A stretch of 64,000 nt of DNA from Flavobacterium agri (lineage in GTDB: Bacteria; Bacteroidota; Bacteroidia; Flavobacteriales; Flavobacteriaceae). Below, one piece after another: positions 15,229 through 24,955 of this stretch (positions are counted from its first letter, which is position 1; every line of letters begins with the position of its first letter). The translations under genes were made by a program, and so were the position numbers. The notes beneath the pieces are model-generated. The model was not told where the DNA came from. It was given only the letters and a program-made list of their open reading frames with translations, and ran no database searches. Where the stretch lies: assembly GCF_013401995.1 (NCBI RefSeq), contig NZ_JACBJI010000002.1, positions 186,001-250,000 on the forward strand, in the 5' to 3' direction.

Positions 15229-17327
15229 TGCAGCAATTGATAAGCGGTGAAAGCGGCCAGGTAAGCGATGACGCTCATTACCGTAAATTGGATTGCGGGC
15301 CATTTCCACGAATTTGTCTCTTTTTTCACGATGGCCAACGTACTCGCACACTGCATCGCAAAAGCGTAGAAAAGCAAAAGCGAAACACCGGTCGGAAGGT
15401 CGAAAAGACGAGAACCGTCTGCTCTGGTTTCGGTGGCCATTTTCTCGCGTATCGGATCTTGTTCGTCTGTATCGCCGACGCTGTAAATCGTGGCCAAAGT
15501 GCCGACGAAGACTTCGCGGGCCGCGAATGAACTCAACACCGCAATCCCGATTTTCCAATCGTAACCCAACGGTTTGATTACGGGTTCGATGATTTTTCCG
15601 GTAAGCCCAAGGTAGGAATTCTCGAGTTTGTACGAATTGATTTCGTTGGTCAACGTTTGTTCGTCGTATGTGATGTTGCGCGCTTTTAGGTTGTCGGCAA
15701 CGATTTTATCGGCATTTTCGAAATCGTGGCCTGGACCGTACGAAGCCAAAAACCAAAGCACGATCGAAATCGCCAAGATGATTTTTCCTGCTCCGACGAC
15801 GAACGCTTTTGTTTTCTCGACAACGTTGATCGCTACATTTTTGAACAGCGGAAGCTTGTAATTCGGCATCTCGACCACAAAATAACTCTTACCTTTTATG
15901 TTGAGGACTTTGTTCAGGACGTAAGCCGCCAGGATCGCCATCGAAAAACCGGCAACGTACAACGCCATTAACATGAGGCCTTGCAGATTGAGGAATCCGA
16001 GTACGCGTTTATCCGGAATAATCAACGAAATGATGATCGTATAAACCGGAAGACGAGCCGAGCAAGTCGTAAACGGCGTGACTAAAATCGTGATCAAACG
16101 TTCTTTCCAATTTTCGATGTTGCGCGTGGCCATGATAGCCGGAATCGCGCAGGCCGTACCCGAAATCAAAGGCACGACGCTTTTTCCGCTAAGACCGAAG
16201 CGCTTCATGATCTTGTCCATCAAGAACACGACGCGGCTCATGTAACCGCTTTCCTCGAGTATCGAAATGAACAGGAACAAAAATGCGATCTGCGGGATGA
16301 AAATCACGATTCCGCCGATTCCCGGAATGATACCTTGGGCGATCAAATCGGTCAAGATTCCAGATGGCATGTGTGTCGCGACGGCATTCGAGAGCCATCC
16401 GAAACCGGAATCGATCAAATCCATCGGATATTCGGACCAACTGAAAATACTCTGGAAAATCACGAAAAGTATAGAGAAGAAAATCACGTATCCCCAAACT
16501 TTATGCGTGAGCACGCGATCGAGTCGGCTTCCGAAATCCTTGGCTGCGCTCGCATCTATGGTTTGTCCGATGCGCAACACGTCGTTGATGAACTGGTAGC
16601 GTTTGATGGTTTCCTTTTGCTGCAGGCGTTTGAGCTCCGAATCGGGTTTGCGCAAGGCCGAAAGGATTTCCTTTTTCTCGATGCCGCGGAAATTCACGTC
16701 CTGCGTGATCACGAGCCATAATTTGTACAAAAGCTCGTTCGGAAAGGTTTTGCGCAATCCGTCGAAATACGCCTGGTCGATAGCCGAAGCGTTAAGACAA
16801 GGTTCGGTGGAAAGCGTTTTATAGGAAACGATGAGGTTCTTGAGCTCGTCAATCCCTTGTTTTTTGCGCGTGCTGATGAGCGCGATTTTAGTATTAAGGC
16901 GTTCCTCGAGGTACGGAATGTCGAGCGAAATCCCTTTGTATTCCATACGATCGGCCATGTTGATGGCCAAAACGACGGGAATTTCAAGGTCTTTGATCTG
17001 AGTGAAAAGCAGCAAATTGCGCTTGAGGTTTTCCACATCGGTAACCACGACGGCCACGTCCGGGAACAATTTGTCGTTTTTGTTGAGCAGCAATTCGATC
17101 ACGACGTTTTCGTCCATCGAACTCGCGTTCAAACTGTACGTTCCGGGCAAATCGAGAATGTTCGCCTTTATGTTGTGTGGCAGTTTGCAAAACCCGATTT
17201 TCTTCTCGACGGTGATTCCGGGATAATTCCCAACCTGTTGATTGAGGCCCGTCAATGCATTGAATACCGACGTTTTCCCAACATTGGGATTCCCGATAAG
17301 CGCTACATTGATGTTTTCGTTGCTCAT
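15225..17327 (-). CDS. feoB: ferrous iron transporter FeoB
   Basis: This 700-residue inner-membrane Fe2+ transporter has an N-terminal GTPase domain: G1 GNPNVGKTS (12-20), G3 DLPGTYS (59-65), G4 NMAD (123-126). A helical GDI-like region and two Gate repeats follow, with the Cys-containing segments SGTACAIPAIMATR and TTCSARLPVY that belong to the permeation path. The length is near the family norm. It starts one base into the feoA stop codon (TAATG) and overlaps the Cys-rich peptide gene, giving a compact feoA-feoB-peptide operon convergent with mntR. Confidence 0.96.
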   Translation of the reverse strand: MSNENINVALIGNPNVGKTSVFNALTGLNQQVGNYPGITVEKKIGFCKLPHNIKANILDLPGTYSLNASSMDENVVIELLLNKNDKLFPDVAVVVTDVENLKRNLLLFTQIKDLEIPVVLAINMADRMEYKGISLDIPYLEERLNTKIALISTRKKQGIDELKNLIVSYKTLSTEPCLNASAIDQAYFDGLRKTFPNELLYKLWLVITQDVNFRGIEKKEILSALRKPDSELKRLQQKETIKRYQFINDVLRIGQTIDASAAKDFGSRLDRVLTHKVWGYVIFFSILFVIFQSIFSWSEYPMDLIDSGFGWLSNAVATHMPSGILTDLIAQGIIPGIGGIVIFIPQIAFLFLFISILEESGYMSRVVFLMDKIMKRFGLSGKSVVPLISGTACAIPAIMATRNIENWKERLITILVTPFTTCSARLPVYTIIISLIIPDKRVLGFLNLQGLMLMALYVAGFSMAILAAYVLNKVLNIKGKSYFVVEMPNYKLPLFKNVAINVVEKTKAFVVGAGKIILAISIVLWFLASYGPGHDFENADKIVADNLKARNITYDEQTLTNEINSYKLENSYLGLTGKIIEPVIKPLGYDWKIGIAVLSSFAAREVFVGTLATIYSVGDTDEQDPIREKMATETRADGSRLFDLPTGVSLLLFYAFAMQCASTLAIVKKETNSWKWPAIQFTVMSVIAYLAAFTAYQLLQ

Positions 17328-17551
17328 TAGATCTCTACCGAGATGTGCTTTGCCGTTTCCTTGCGGATGGCCAATCGCGCACCGTTGATGTCAAGGTACA
17401 TGGGATCGCCAAGAGGTGCGATCTGCAGCAATTCGACAGTATTTCCGGGTAAGCAGCCCATTTCGAGCAACTTTAGCGGAAGCGTGTCCGAATCGATTTC
17501 CGTGATGATGGCCTTTTCGCCTTTCTTCAGTTGGTCAACGGTCGTGTGCAA
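17327..17551 (-). CDS. feoA: FeoA-family ferrous iron transport protein
   Basis: This 74-residue SH3-like protein partners FeoB. The family core LKLLEMGCLPGNTVELLQIAPLGDPMYLDINGARLAIRKE is present in full; longer excerpts are not needed to identify it. The only usable start is TTG at 17551, because an in-frame stop lies two codons upstream. A TATTTTTG box on the minus strand (17583-17576) 24 bases upstream may be its -7 element. It is the first gene of the feo operon. Confidence 0.92.
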   Translation of the reverse strand: MHTTVDQLKKGEKAIITEIDSDTLPLKLLEMGCLPGNTVELLQIAPLGDPMYLDINGARLAIRKETAKHISVEI

Positions 17552-17704
17552 GCCTTATTTAGATTGAATAAAGCGCAAAAATACGATAAAAGTTCGTGAG
17601 TTTACCGTTTGCGCGTTCGTAAGATATAACGTTGTGATAATTTTAAGGAGCTTGATCTTGCGGTGTTCTACTCCCGAAGCTTCGACGGGTTGACCACGCG
17701 CATC

Positions 17705-18379
17705 TCAATCGTTCCCTTCCTGACTCAACCAATTGATATCTTCTATCAACCGTTTCACATCCTCAGGCTTCGTCCCGTCATAAAATCCGCGAACACGGCG
17801 TTTCGCATCGACCAGAACGAAATTTTCGGTATGTACCATGTCGTACAATTCCTCGGGTTTTCCGAGTTTTACGGCCAAATACGACTTGCGTGCCATCTCG
17901 TAAATTTTCTTTCGGTCACCGGTCACAAGATTCCATTTGGCATCGTTCACGCCTTTTTCTATCGCATATTTTTTAAGCACGGGCACGCTGTCCACTTCGG
18001 GCATCACCGTATGCGATAAAATCATCACTTTCGGATTGTTGGCGATGGCTTTCTGCACATCGGCCATATTGCGCGTCATGATCGGGCAGATCGACTGGCA
18101 CGTCGTAAAGAAAAAATCGGCCACGTAAATCTTACCTTCGTAATCTTTTTGGGTTACGGTTTTTCCGTTTTGGTTTACGAACGAAAAGTCGGCTATCGTA
18201 TGTGTTTTCCTGATGTCCTGAAGCGTGCTGTCGACCATTTCAGGATTTACGTCGGCGGGACTGAAAATTTTGAGTGTCTTTCTCGGTTTCAGAACCTGAT
18301 AGAAAGCCGCAATTGAAACAGCCGAAACCAACAACATCGTGATGAAAAAAACGCGGTACTTCTTTAAAAAGGAAAGCAT
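17705..18379 (-). CDS. SCO1/SenC-family copper chaperone or thioredoxin-like protein
   Basis: This 224-residue protein is anchored by an N-terminal membrane helix (about 9-28), with the domain facing the periplasm. The metal/redox motif is FFTTCQSICPIM (Cys94 and Cys98, CxxxC), and the third ligand is the His of DMVHTENFVLVD near residue 182. SCO proteins deliver copper to the Cu-A centre of cytochrome oxidase or act as reductases. I selected the ATG at 18379 because it directly precedes the membrane helix. A TATTTTTG sequence (18402-18395, minus) is a possible -7 box. No oxidase genes are adjacent, so the client is unknown. Confidence 0.92.
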   Translation of the reverse strand: MLSFLKKYRVFFITMLLVSAVSIAAFYQVLKPRKTLKIFSPADVNPEMVDSTLQDIRKTHTIADFSFVNQNGKTVTQKDYEGKIYVADFFFTTCQSICPIMTRNMADVQKAIANNPKVMILSHTVMPEVDSVPVLKKYAIEKGVNDAKWNLVTGDRKKIYEMARKSYLAVKLGKPEELYDMVHTENFVLVDAKRRVRGFYDGTKPEDVKRLIEDINWLSQEGND

Positions 18380-18518
18380 GTTTGGATTTTGGCGCAAAAA
18401 TACGAAGGAATTCAGACCCGACTCGAAACAATTAACACTCATTTTGGCTCTGGTCGCGAAACAAAACGCATTTTCCAAAGACTAACTTCCTAACTTTAAG
18501 CCAACATAACCCAATCGT

Positions 18519-20570
18519 ATGAAAAACTGCAACAAAAAACTCTGGCTGATGCTGCCATTGCTCGCTTGTTCGGGCATTTACGCACAATCAGCCCAATCAA
18601 AACCGGGCATCAACCTGTCGCTCATGGATACCAAAGTGAAACCAGGCGACGATTTCTTCCGATTCGTCAACGGATCATGGTTCGACAAGACCGAAATTCC
18701 GGCCGACCGCACGCGTTGGGGTAGCTTTGACGAATTGCGTCAGAATACCGACAACGATGCGCTTGCGATTCTCAAAACAGCCGTAGCGAATCCTAAATAC
18801 AATTCGAAAACCGATCAGGGAAAAGCAATCGCGCTTTACAAGTCGATTCTTGACACGGTCGCGCGCAATAAAGCCGGCATAAAGCCATTGAAGCCGTATC
18901 TCGACAAGATCAATGCGATCAAGTCGGTTGCCGATTTGCAGAATTTCCTGATTTGGATGGAACCTCAAGGCGGTCTCGGATTCTTCGGTGTCGGTGTAGG
19001 CCCGGATTCCAAAAACAGCAATAAGAACCAGGTCGGACTTGGCTTGGGAAGCCTCGGTTTGCCCGATCGCGATTATTACGTTGGCGAGGATGCCGATTCC
19101 AAGGAAAAACGTGAGAAATATGTAGCGCACGTAACGAGGATGTTGCAATATCTGGGCGAAAGTCCGGCGAAGGCCAAATCGGATGCCGAGCATATCCTTG
19201 CGTTGGAAATCGCCATGAGCAAGCCGAGACTGGATCGTGTAGAGAGACGCGACCGACGCAAAACCTACAATCCGATGACGGTTGCCGACTTGCAAAAACT
19301 GACGCCAAGCATCCAATGGGAAGCTTATCTCTCAGGCGTCGGCATGCCTAAGCTTGACACGTTGAATGTTTCCCAACCGCGATACATGACCGCTTTGAAC
19401 GATATTTTCAAGGAGAATAAAGTGGACGACTGGAAGGCGTATTTGCGTTGGATGTTGCTCAACCGTTCGGCCGGAGCGCTTTCTACTGAACTCGAAAACG
19501 CCAACTGGGAATTCTACGGAAAAACGCTTACAGGAGCCGTAAAGCAACGTCCGCGTGACGAACGCGCGCTGCAAACCGTCAACGGATCTGTCGGCGAGGC
19601 ATTGGGCAAATTGTACGTAGAGCAAAAATTCCCGCCCGAGGCAAAGGCAAAAGCCGAAGAACTCATCCAATATTTGTTCCGCGCTTACGAAACCCGTATT
19701 AACGCTTTGCCTTGGATGGACGAAAAAACACGTGCCATGGCCATCGCAAAGCTCAAGAAATACCGCGTAAAAATCGGTTATCCGGACAAATGGCGCGATT
19801 ATTCCGACCTTACTTTGAAATCTCCGGCAGAAGGCGGAAGTTATTTCTCGAACTTCACGGCTATGGCCGAATGGCGTCATCGCGAAAGCTTGAAAGACCT
19901 CAAGAAACCGGTAGACAAGGAACGTTGGGGCATGTCGCCTCAAACCGTGAACGCGTATTACAATTCGACCAATAACGAAATCGTGTTCCCTGCGGCCATC
20001 CTTCAACCGCCGTTTTACGATTACAGGGCCGACGCTGCGGTTAATTTCGGTGGAATCGGAGCGGTTATCGGACACGAAATTTCACACGGATTCGACGATT
20101 CGGGAGCAAGATTCAACGCCGACGGTAACCTCGTGAATTGGTGGTCTGAAGAAGATTTGAAGAAATTCACCGATCTGGGTTCGGCTTTGGCTGCCCAATA
20201 TTCGGCACTTGAACCGCTTCCGGGCACTTTCGTCGACGGCAAATTCACGCTTGGCGAAAACATCGGCGACCTCGGAGGAATCAATGCAGCTTACGACGGG
20301 CTCGAACTTTACCTCAAAGAAAAAGGCGATCCGGGAAAAATCGACGGTTTCACGCAACAACAGCGTTTCTTTATTTCGTGGGCTACGATCTGGAGAACCA
20401 AAATCCGTGATGAATCCATCAAAAACCTTGTCAAGACCGATACGCATACGCCGGGAATGTTCAGGGCTTACGTGCCTTTGCAAAACGTGGATGCGTTCTA
20501 TCAGGCATTCGATATAAAACCAGGAGAAAAACTGTACGTCACTCCAGACAAACGCGTAAAAATCTGGTAA
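18519..20570 (+). CDS. M13 (neprilysin-like) zinc metallopeptidase, secreted
   Basis: This 683-residue peptidase has a signal peptide ending near AQSAQ. The M13 N-terminal domain (VKPGDDFFRFVNGSW) precedes the catalytic domain with NAYYNSTNNEIVFPAAILQ, HEISHGFDD (zinc ligands His519 and His523) and the downstream GENIGDLGG that supplies the third ligand. The C-terminus ends in KRVKIW, the conserved end of the family, so the gene is complete. Such enzymes cleave short peptides outside the cytoplasm. A second M13 gene lies at 52578-54617. A terminator overlaps the region just after the stop. Confidence 0.95.
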   Translation: MKNCNKKLWLMLPLLACSGIYAQSAQSKPGINLSLMDTKVKPGDDFFRFVNGSWFDKTEIPADRTRWGSFDELRQNTDNDALAILKTAVANPKYNSKTDQGKAIALYKSILDTVARNKAGIKPLKPYLDKINAIKSVADLQNFLIWMEPQGGLGFFGVGVGPDSKNSNKNQVGLGLGSLGLPDRDYYVGEDADSKEKREKYVAHVTRMLQYLGESPAKAKSDAEHILALEIAMSKPRLDRVERRDRRKTYNPMTVADLQKLTPSIQWEAYLSGVGMPKLDTLNVSQPRYMTALNDIFKENKVDDWKAYLRWMLLNRSAGALSTELENANWEFYGKTLTGAVKQRPRDERALQTVNGSVGEALGKLYVEQKFPPEAKAKAEELIQYLFRAYETRINALPWMDEKTRAMAIAKLKKYRVKIGYPDKWRDYSDLTLKSPAEGGSYFSNFTAMAEWRHRESLKDLKKPVDKERWGMSPQTVNAYYNSTNNEIVFPAAILQPPFYDYRADAAVNFGGIGAVIGHEISHGFDDSGARFNADGNLVNWWSEEDLKKFTDLGSALAAQYSALEPLPGTFVDGKFTLGENIGDLGGINAAYDGLELYLKEKGDPGKIDGFTQQQRFFISWATIWRTKIRDESIKNLVKTDTHTPGMFRAYVPLQNVDAFYQAFDIKPGEKLYVTPDKRVKIW

Positions 20571-20624
20571 TTAATTAACGAAGTTGCTGAAAGTTCAGCT
20601 TTCTGCTACTGCTACTGTGAACTG

Positions 20625-20651
20625 AAATCCCGGCTTAGGTCGGGATTTTTT
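20625..20651 (+). terminator. intrinsic terminator of the M13 gene
   Basis: AAATCCCG, an 8-base loop and CGGGATTT are followed by T residues. The hairpin overlaps the 3' end of the convergent CDF gene. Confidence 0.8.
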
Positions 20652-21528
20652 GTGCCAAATGATGAGGTTCTACGTGGATAAGGACATCGGCGACCTCAGG
20701 CATTTCCTGTTGGATCTTGTCTTTGAGGCAGTGCGCGATATCATGGCCTTCAGTAACCGTGATGTCGCCATTGACGGTAAGGTGCAGATCTACGAGATAA
20801 TTCATTCCCGTTTTGCGTACGTGTAATTTTTCGGTATCGATCACACCCGGAACGGTTTGCGCGATGACGCGGATTTGCGCGACGACCTCATGGTGCAGAT
20901 GCTCGTCAAGGATTTCGCCCAAAGCCGGACGGAAAATCAAATACGCATTGTAAATGATGAATCCCGAAGCGAACAACGCGGCCCAATCGTCGGCGGTTTC
21001 ATAACCCGGACCCATAAAAACTGCGATAGCGATCCCGATAAAAGCCATGGCCGACGTGATGGCGTCGCTGCGATGGTGCCAAGCATCGGCTTTGAGTGAA
21101 GAACTGTTCGTGTCGTCGCTTTTTTTGGAAACGATGCGATAGAAAACCTCTTTGATGATCACGATGACGCCCAGAACGATCAACGTATACGGAGCCGGCG
21201 TTTTGTGAGGCGTGCGGATGTGGTCGATACTTTCGTAAGCGATGACCGTAGCCGAAACGACCAAAAAACCGACAACGGCAAACGTGACGAGCGCTTCGGC
21301 TTTTCCGTGGCCGTACGGATGGTTCTCATCGGCGGGACGCGAGGAATATTTGAGGCCGAACAATACGAGCAAAGAAGCGAAAACGTCCGAGGTCGATTCG
21401 ATGGCGTCAGCGATAAGCGCATACGAATTCCCAAGATAACCGACCGCTCCTTTCACCAATGCCAATCCCAAATTGCCCACAATGCTGAGGTAGGTGGTCT
21501 TTACGGCTTGCTCGGCTTTGGTTTGCAT
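20635..21528 (-). CDS. cation diffusion facilitator (CDF) family metal exporter
   Basis: This 297-residue inner-membrane antiporter is of the CDF family. Six membrane helices carry the metal-site motifs: DAIESTSD in TM2 (Asp ligands, with the first position Asp where zinc exporters often have His) and WHHRSDAITS in TM5. GHGKAEALVTF follows TM2 as usual. The C-terminal cytoplasmic domain (about 205-297) has the metallochaperone-like fold with HVRKTG and VEPHH. The upstream codon at 21546 would add MPYLCH, but this stretch doubles as a TATCTTTG promoter box, so I start at 21528. The metal (Zn, Fe or Mn) cannot be read from the sequence. Confidence 0.92.
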   Translation of the reverse strand: MQTKAEQAVKTTYLSIVGNLGLALVKGAVGYLGNSYALIADAIESTSDVFASLLVLFGLKYSSRPADENHPYGHGKAEALVTFAVVGFLVVSATVIAYESIDHIRTPHKTPAPYTLIVLGVIVIIKEVFYRIVSKKSDDTNSSSLKADAWHHRSDAITSAMAFIGIAIAVFMGPGYETADDWAALFASGFIIYNAYLIFRPALGEILDEHLHHEVVAQIRVIAQTVPGVIDTEKLHVRKTGMNYLVDLHLTVNGDITVTEGHDIAHCLKDKIQQEMPEVADVLIHVEPHHLAQKIPT

Positions 21529-21613
21529 GTGGCAAAGATAAGGCAACGAGGTTTTGGAATCGGGTTTTTGTCGGAAAGTTCGCTGATTTGGAAGTCAGGG
21601 CAGAATAGACAGT

Positions 21614-22426
21614 TTATAATTCCGGATGCAGGAAATTATAATTGATGAAACGGATGAGTTTTCCTGAACTGATCTGTTTTCCCGTCGATTGGTTTTTGCG
21701 GTTGAAAGTAGGCAAAGGCAAATTCATCGCGCGCGCTTTTTGGGTGTAATAATCCTCGCGGCTCGGATGATAAGGCGCGACGGCATTGAACGTTTCGCCC
21801 CAAATCTTGTTCTCGATGATCTTGATGATGATGCCCAAACAATCTTCGCGATGGATCAGGTTGATCGGCGCGTCGGGATTCTCGACGTTTTCCTTGCCTG
21901 CCAAATGTTTTATCGGATGCCGATCGCTGCCGATAAGCCCACCGAAACGGATGATCGTGGTTTGGAAATCGGGCGTTTCTCGAAGCAGGTTTTCACAAGC
22001 GAAGAGTTGTTTGCCGCTTTCGGTAGAAGGCTTCGGATCGAGTTCTTCGGTGGCGATTACTGCCTCGTTTCCGTAAACCGAAGTGGAACTGATGAAAAGG
22101 ACGTTCTTGATTCCCGCATTTATGATTTCGGGAATGAGCGTCCTTATTTTTAAAACGTAAGAATTCGGCGCGGCGTCCTTTATTTTTGGTGGAACATCGA
22201 GAACCAACGTATACGAACTTTTGAGGAATTCCGTTATATCGCCCGAAATCGAACGATCCTCGAGTGCAATCAAAAACGGATAGATTCCCGACTGTTGTAG
22301 CACCTCAAGCTTTTGGGAAGAAGTAGTGGAACCGTTAATGTTGAATCCGTGCGCAGCCAAAGTTTTGGCCAACGGCAATCCTAGCCAGCCGCATCCGAGA
22401 ATGCTTATGTTATTTTTTGTGGGCAA
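21614..22426 (-). CDS. NAD(P)-binding SDR-family epimerase-like protein (YeeZ-like)
   Basis: This 270-residue Rossmann protein begins NNISILGCGWLGLPLAKTLAAHG, with the dinucleotide motif GCGWLG. VLFISSTSVYGN corresponds to the catalytic Ser strand of extended/atypical SDRs, but the usual YxxxK is replaced (ESGKQLFACE), so catalysis may differ or be lost. Only TTG at 22426 is available as a start. Related proteins are annotated as NAD-dependent epimerase/dehydratase of unknown substrate. It stands alone between the CDF and M28 genes. Confidence 0.8.
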   Translation of the reverse strand: MPTKNNISILGCGWLGLPLAKTLAAHGFNINGSTTSSQKLEVLQQSGIYPFLIALEDRSISGDITEFLKSSYTLVLDVPPKIKDAAPNSYVLKIRTLIPEIINAGIKNVLFISSTSVYGNEAVIATEELDPKPSTESGKQLFACENLLRETPDFQTTIIRFGGLIGSDRHPIKHLAGKENVENPDAPINLIHREDCLGIIIKIIENKIWGETFNAVAPYHPSREDYYTQKARAMNLPLPTFNRKNQSTGKQISSGKLIRFINYNFLHPEL

Positions 22427-22497
22427 TGTCGTAATCTTAAATTCGGTTCAAGCGGTTAGGCCATTATCATAACGGCTTCCGCTCGATTTTCGTATGC

Positions 22498-24930
22498 CTA
22501 CGGCTGTTGTGCCGATTGGCTTGGCGTTTGTAACGGGGTTTGGATTTCCTCATCCAAATCGGGAATGGTATCGTTTTGTGCCGACGGCAACGTGAAATTA
22601 CGCCTTGACGGCACCGGAATTATGGTTTTTGGTGTCGGTGCGATTTTTTTCCTGACCGAAATGGCGTCGGTCAAAACGAATGGCATCGGCATCATCCAGT
22701 CGGCGCGTTTTTTCATGATAAACAACGGGTTGGTCATCAAATCGAAAGACGATTCGAGCATTTCCATATCCAAAACCGTATTTTTTGAAACGCTGAACTG
22801 AAGAACGAGCGGTTCGTTGTCCACCACGTAATAGCTCAGCAGTTTTTTGCCGTTTCTCGGATAGGCCGATCCTTTCTGTCCGAGCAGTGTCGCACCATTT
22901 GCCTTGAGGTTGTGCAGCACCATATTTTCGTTGGCGAATATGTCATAACGGTTTACACTTCGGTTCGGCGTGATTTTTATGGTCAGATAACGTTGGTTGC
23001 CGATGATGCTGTCTGAAACGAAATCGACGTAAGGCTCCGGAATATCGCGCAGCATGGCCTCGTACGAATACGTAAAAGTCGAACCGTATTTGCTGAAAAG
23101 CGGAATTTTATTCAACGTAGAATCTTCTTTCGGGCTTTCGGTGAGGTAATTGCGCGTCCAATCGTCGAGATTCTTGTCATAAGTCGCCCAAACCGATTTG
23201 TCGTTTTCGGCATCGTACACATAAACCAGGCTGTTGGGTTTGGCTTTCCCGTGCGCGTAACCCGATTCGAGATGGGCGCAGACGAAACATCCGGCCGAAG
23301 CTAGAATGAATACGGCCGACCACAATCCTTTTTTCGGAAAGTAGGCAAATACGGGAAGCAGCAATCCGAAAACCAACACGGTCAGTGCCGCGCTTCCGTA
23401 CAAGATTTTAAGCCCGAGTCCTATCGGGAACATCACGATGAATGGTACATAGATGAAAAAGGCCGGGATTGCGAAAATCGTATTCAGCAACGGACTCGAA
23501 TGTTGGGTCGCGATATAAAAAGCGAACATGAGCAGGCTGAAAAACACAGGAATCACGAAATAACCCGCTCCCGGAAGGAAAGCTGCGAGACCGAGATTGA
23601 TGAGCAGCCAAATCAGCAAAGGCGCAACACTGTAATTGCCTATGGCGACTTCGGTTCCCGTGCGCACGTACCATAAAAACGCGATTCCGATACTGAGCAA
23701 TACGAACGAAACGATATACCAATGTCCGTTATAGGTGAAGCCTTGTAAAATGTCGGAATATTGCGGATAGATCGTGAGCACCGTTTTCCATCCGAAAAAG
23801 CCGACCACTCCCGCCGTTACCAAAGCGCCTAGGAACAATATGAATCCTTTACCCATTTCTGCAGGCGATAACAAACGTTTACCCATTCCTACGAAAACCA
23901 GGAACAGGAACAGCACGAAAGCAATCGTAAGCAATCCGAAATTCCAAGAAAACGGATAGTGGAAAAATCCGATAGGCGTGTTATAATAGACTTGGTCATC
24001 GTCCGAATCGAGTGTTCGCAAGTCTGTATTGGCGAAATGATCGAGCAACGGTTCAAGATAACTTCCCTGATGGGCGACCGTTTCAGGACTCAAATGATCG
24101 AAATCGTCCTGTGCCGTGTGATAGTTGTAATGCCCGTCGATAAACGCGAAATTGAAACCCTGTATTTTGCCTTGTTCGCGAAAAACCGTCAAATCGGTAT
24201 CGTTGGGCAACATCTTGTAAATACTGTACATCAGGGAATTCGAGACGGGATAAGAGGCATCGGCTTCGTCGAAACCTTCGACCATGCCCGAATTCCCGTT
24301 GTTGACTTCCATGAGCATATACCCAGGACCTTGCGTACCTCTGGCCTCAAAATTCAATGCGAGCCCGATTTGCTTGGCCCACTTGCTTTGGGTTACGAAA
24401 AGTGCGGCTCCGTTGAGTCCGAGTTCTTCGGCATCGGTAAAAACGACAAAAATATCGTTCTTGTGGGCCGTCTTGTCGTGAAGATACGCGCGAACGCTTT
24501 CAAGGATGACGGCAATTCCCGAAGCGTCGTCGCCAGCACCATGTGAGTAAGAATGCGGCGCGCTGTCATAATGTGAAAGAAGCAATAACGCTTTGCCGTT
24601 GATTGTCCCTTTTATACGTGCGATTATATTGCGCGACTTGACCAGATTTCCCCAGTCGGTAAGTGTCGTGCCTTCCTGGATTTCGGTTTCCAGTCCCAAT
24701 TGATGCAGTTCCCTTTCGATATAACTCTCTACGGTCTTATGATTACCGGATCCGACATGATGAGGCGTCTTGGCTATTTCCTTAACGATTTCAAGGGCGC
24801 GTTTGGTTGAAAATTCAGACAACGGTACGGTTTCGTCGGGGACGCGTCGCGGCATGAGGTCAAAATACATCCAGCATAGAGTCCCAAATAGGAAAAGTGC
24901 TGAAAGTAAGGCGGCATAGGTTTTTTTCAT
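22498..24930 (-). CDS. membrane-anchored M28 family zinc aminopeptidase
   Basis: This 810-residue protein has an N-terminal membrane anchor (about 5-27), then an extracytoplasmic M28 domain. The zinc motifs are LLLSHYDSAPHSYSHGAG with GDDASG just after it, FTDAEELGLNG (Glu pair), and a His in NYHTAQDD. About nine membrane helices occupy residues 330-580, followed by a beta-rich domain and a Pro/Thr/Gln-rich tail. The layout (peptidase, multi-helix membrane part, C-terminal domain) matches ER-aminopeptidase-like M28 proteins common in Bacteroidota. Substrate is unknown. Confidence 0.9.
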   Translation of the reverse strand: MKKTYAALLSALFLFGTLCWMYFDLMPRRVPDETVPLSEFSTKRALEIVKEIAKTPHHVGSGNHKTVESYIERELHQLGLETEIQEGTTLTDWGNLVKSRNIIARIKGTINGKALLLLSHYDSAPHSYSHGAGDDASGIAVILESVRAYLHDKTAHKNDIFVVFTDAEELGLNGAALFVTQSKWAKQIGLALNFEARGTQGPGYMLMEVNNGNSGMVEGFDEADASYPVSNSLMYSIYKMLPNDTDLTVFREQGKIQGFNFAFIDGHYNYHTAQDDFDHLSPETVAHQGSYLEPLLDHFANTDLRTLDSDDDQVYYNTPIGFFHYPFSWNFGLLTIAFVLFLFLVFVGMGKRLLSPAEMGKGFILFLGALVTAGVVGFFGWKTVLTIYPQYSDILQGFTYNGHWYIVSFVLLSIGIAFLWYVRTGTEVAIGNYSVAPLLIWLLINLGLAAFLPGAGYFVIPVFFSLLMFAFYIATQHSSPLLNTIFAIPAFFIYVPFIVMFPIGLGLKILYGSAALTVLVFGLLLPVFAYFPKKGLWSAVFILASAGCFVCAHLESGYAHGKAKPNSLVYVYDAENDKSVWATYDKNLDDWTRNYLTESPKEDSTLNKIPLFSKYGSTFTYSYEAMLRDIPEPYVDFVSDSIIGNQRYLTIKITPNRSVNRYDIFANENMVLHNLKANGATLLGQKGSAYPRNGKKLLSYYVVDNEPLVLQFSVSKNTVLDMEMLESSFDLMTNPLFIMKKRADWMMPMPFVLTDAISVRKKIAPTPKTIIPVPSRRNFTLPSAQNDTIPDLDEEIQTPLQTPSQSAQQP

Positions 24931-24955
24931 TGGTAGTTGGTTGTTTGCTTGGGGT

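Noticed and set aside
22498..24930. The M28 protein as a fusion of two genes.
   Set aside because: Peptidase plus multi-helix membrane part plus C-terminal domain is a known single-protein layout, and the frame is uninterrupted.
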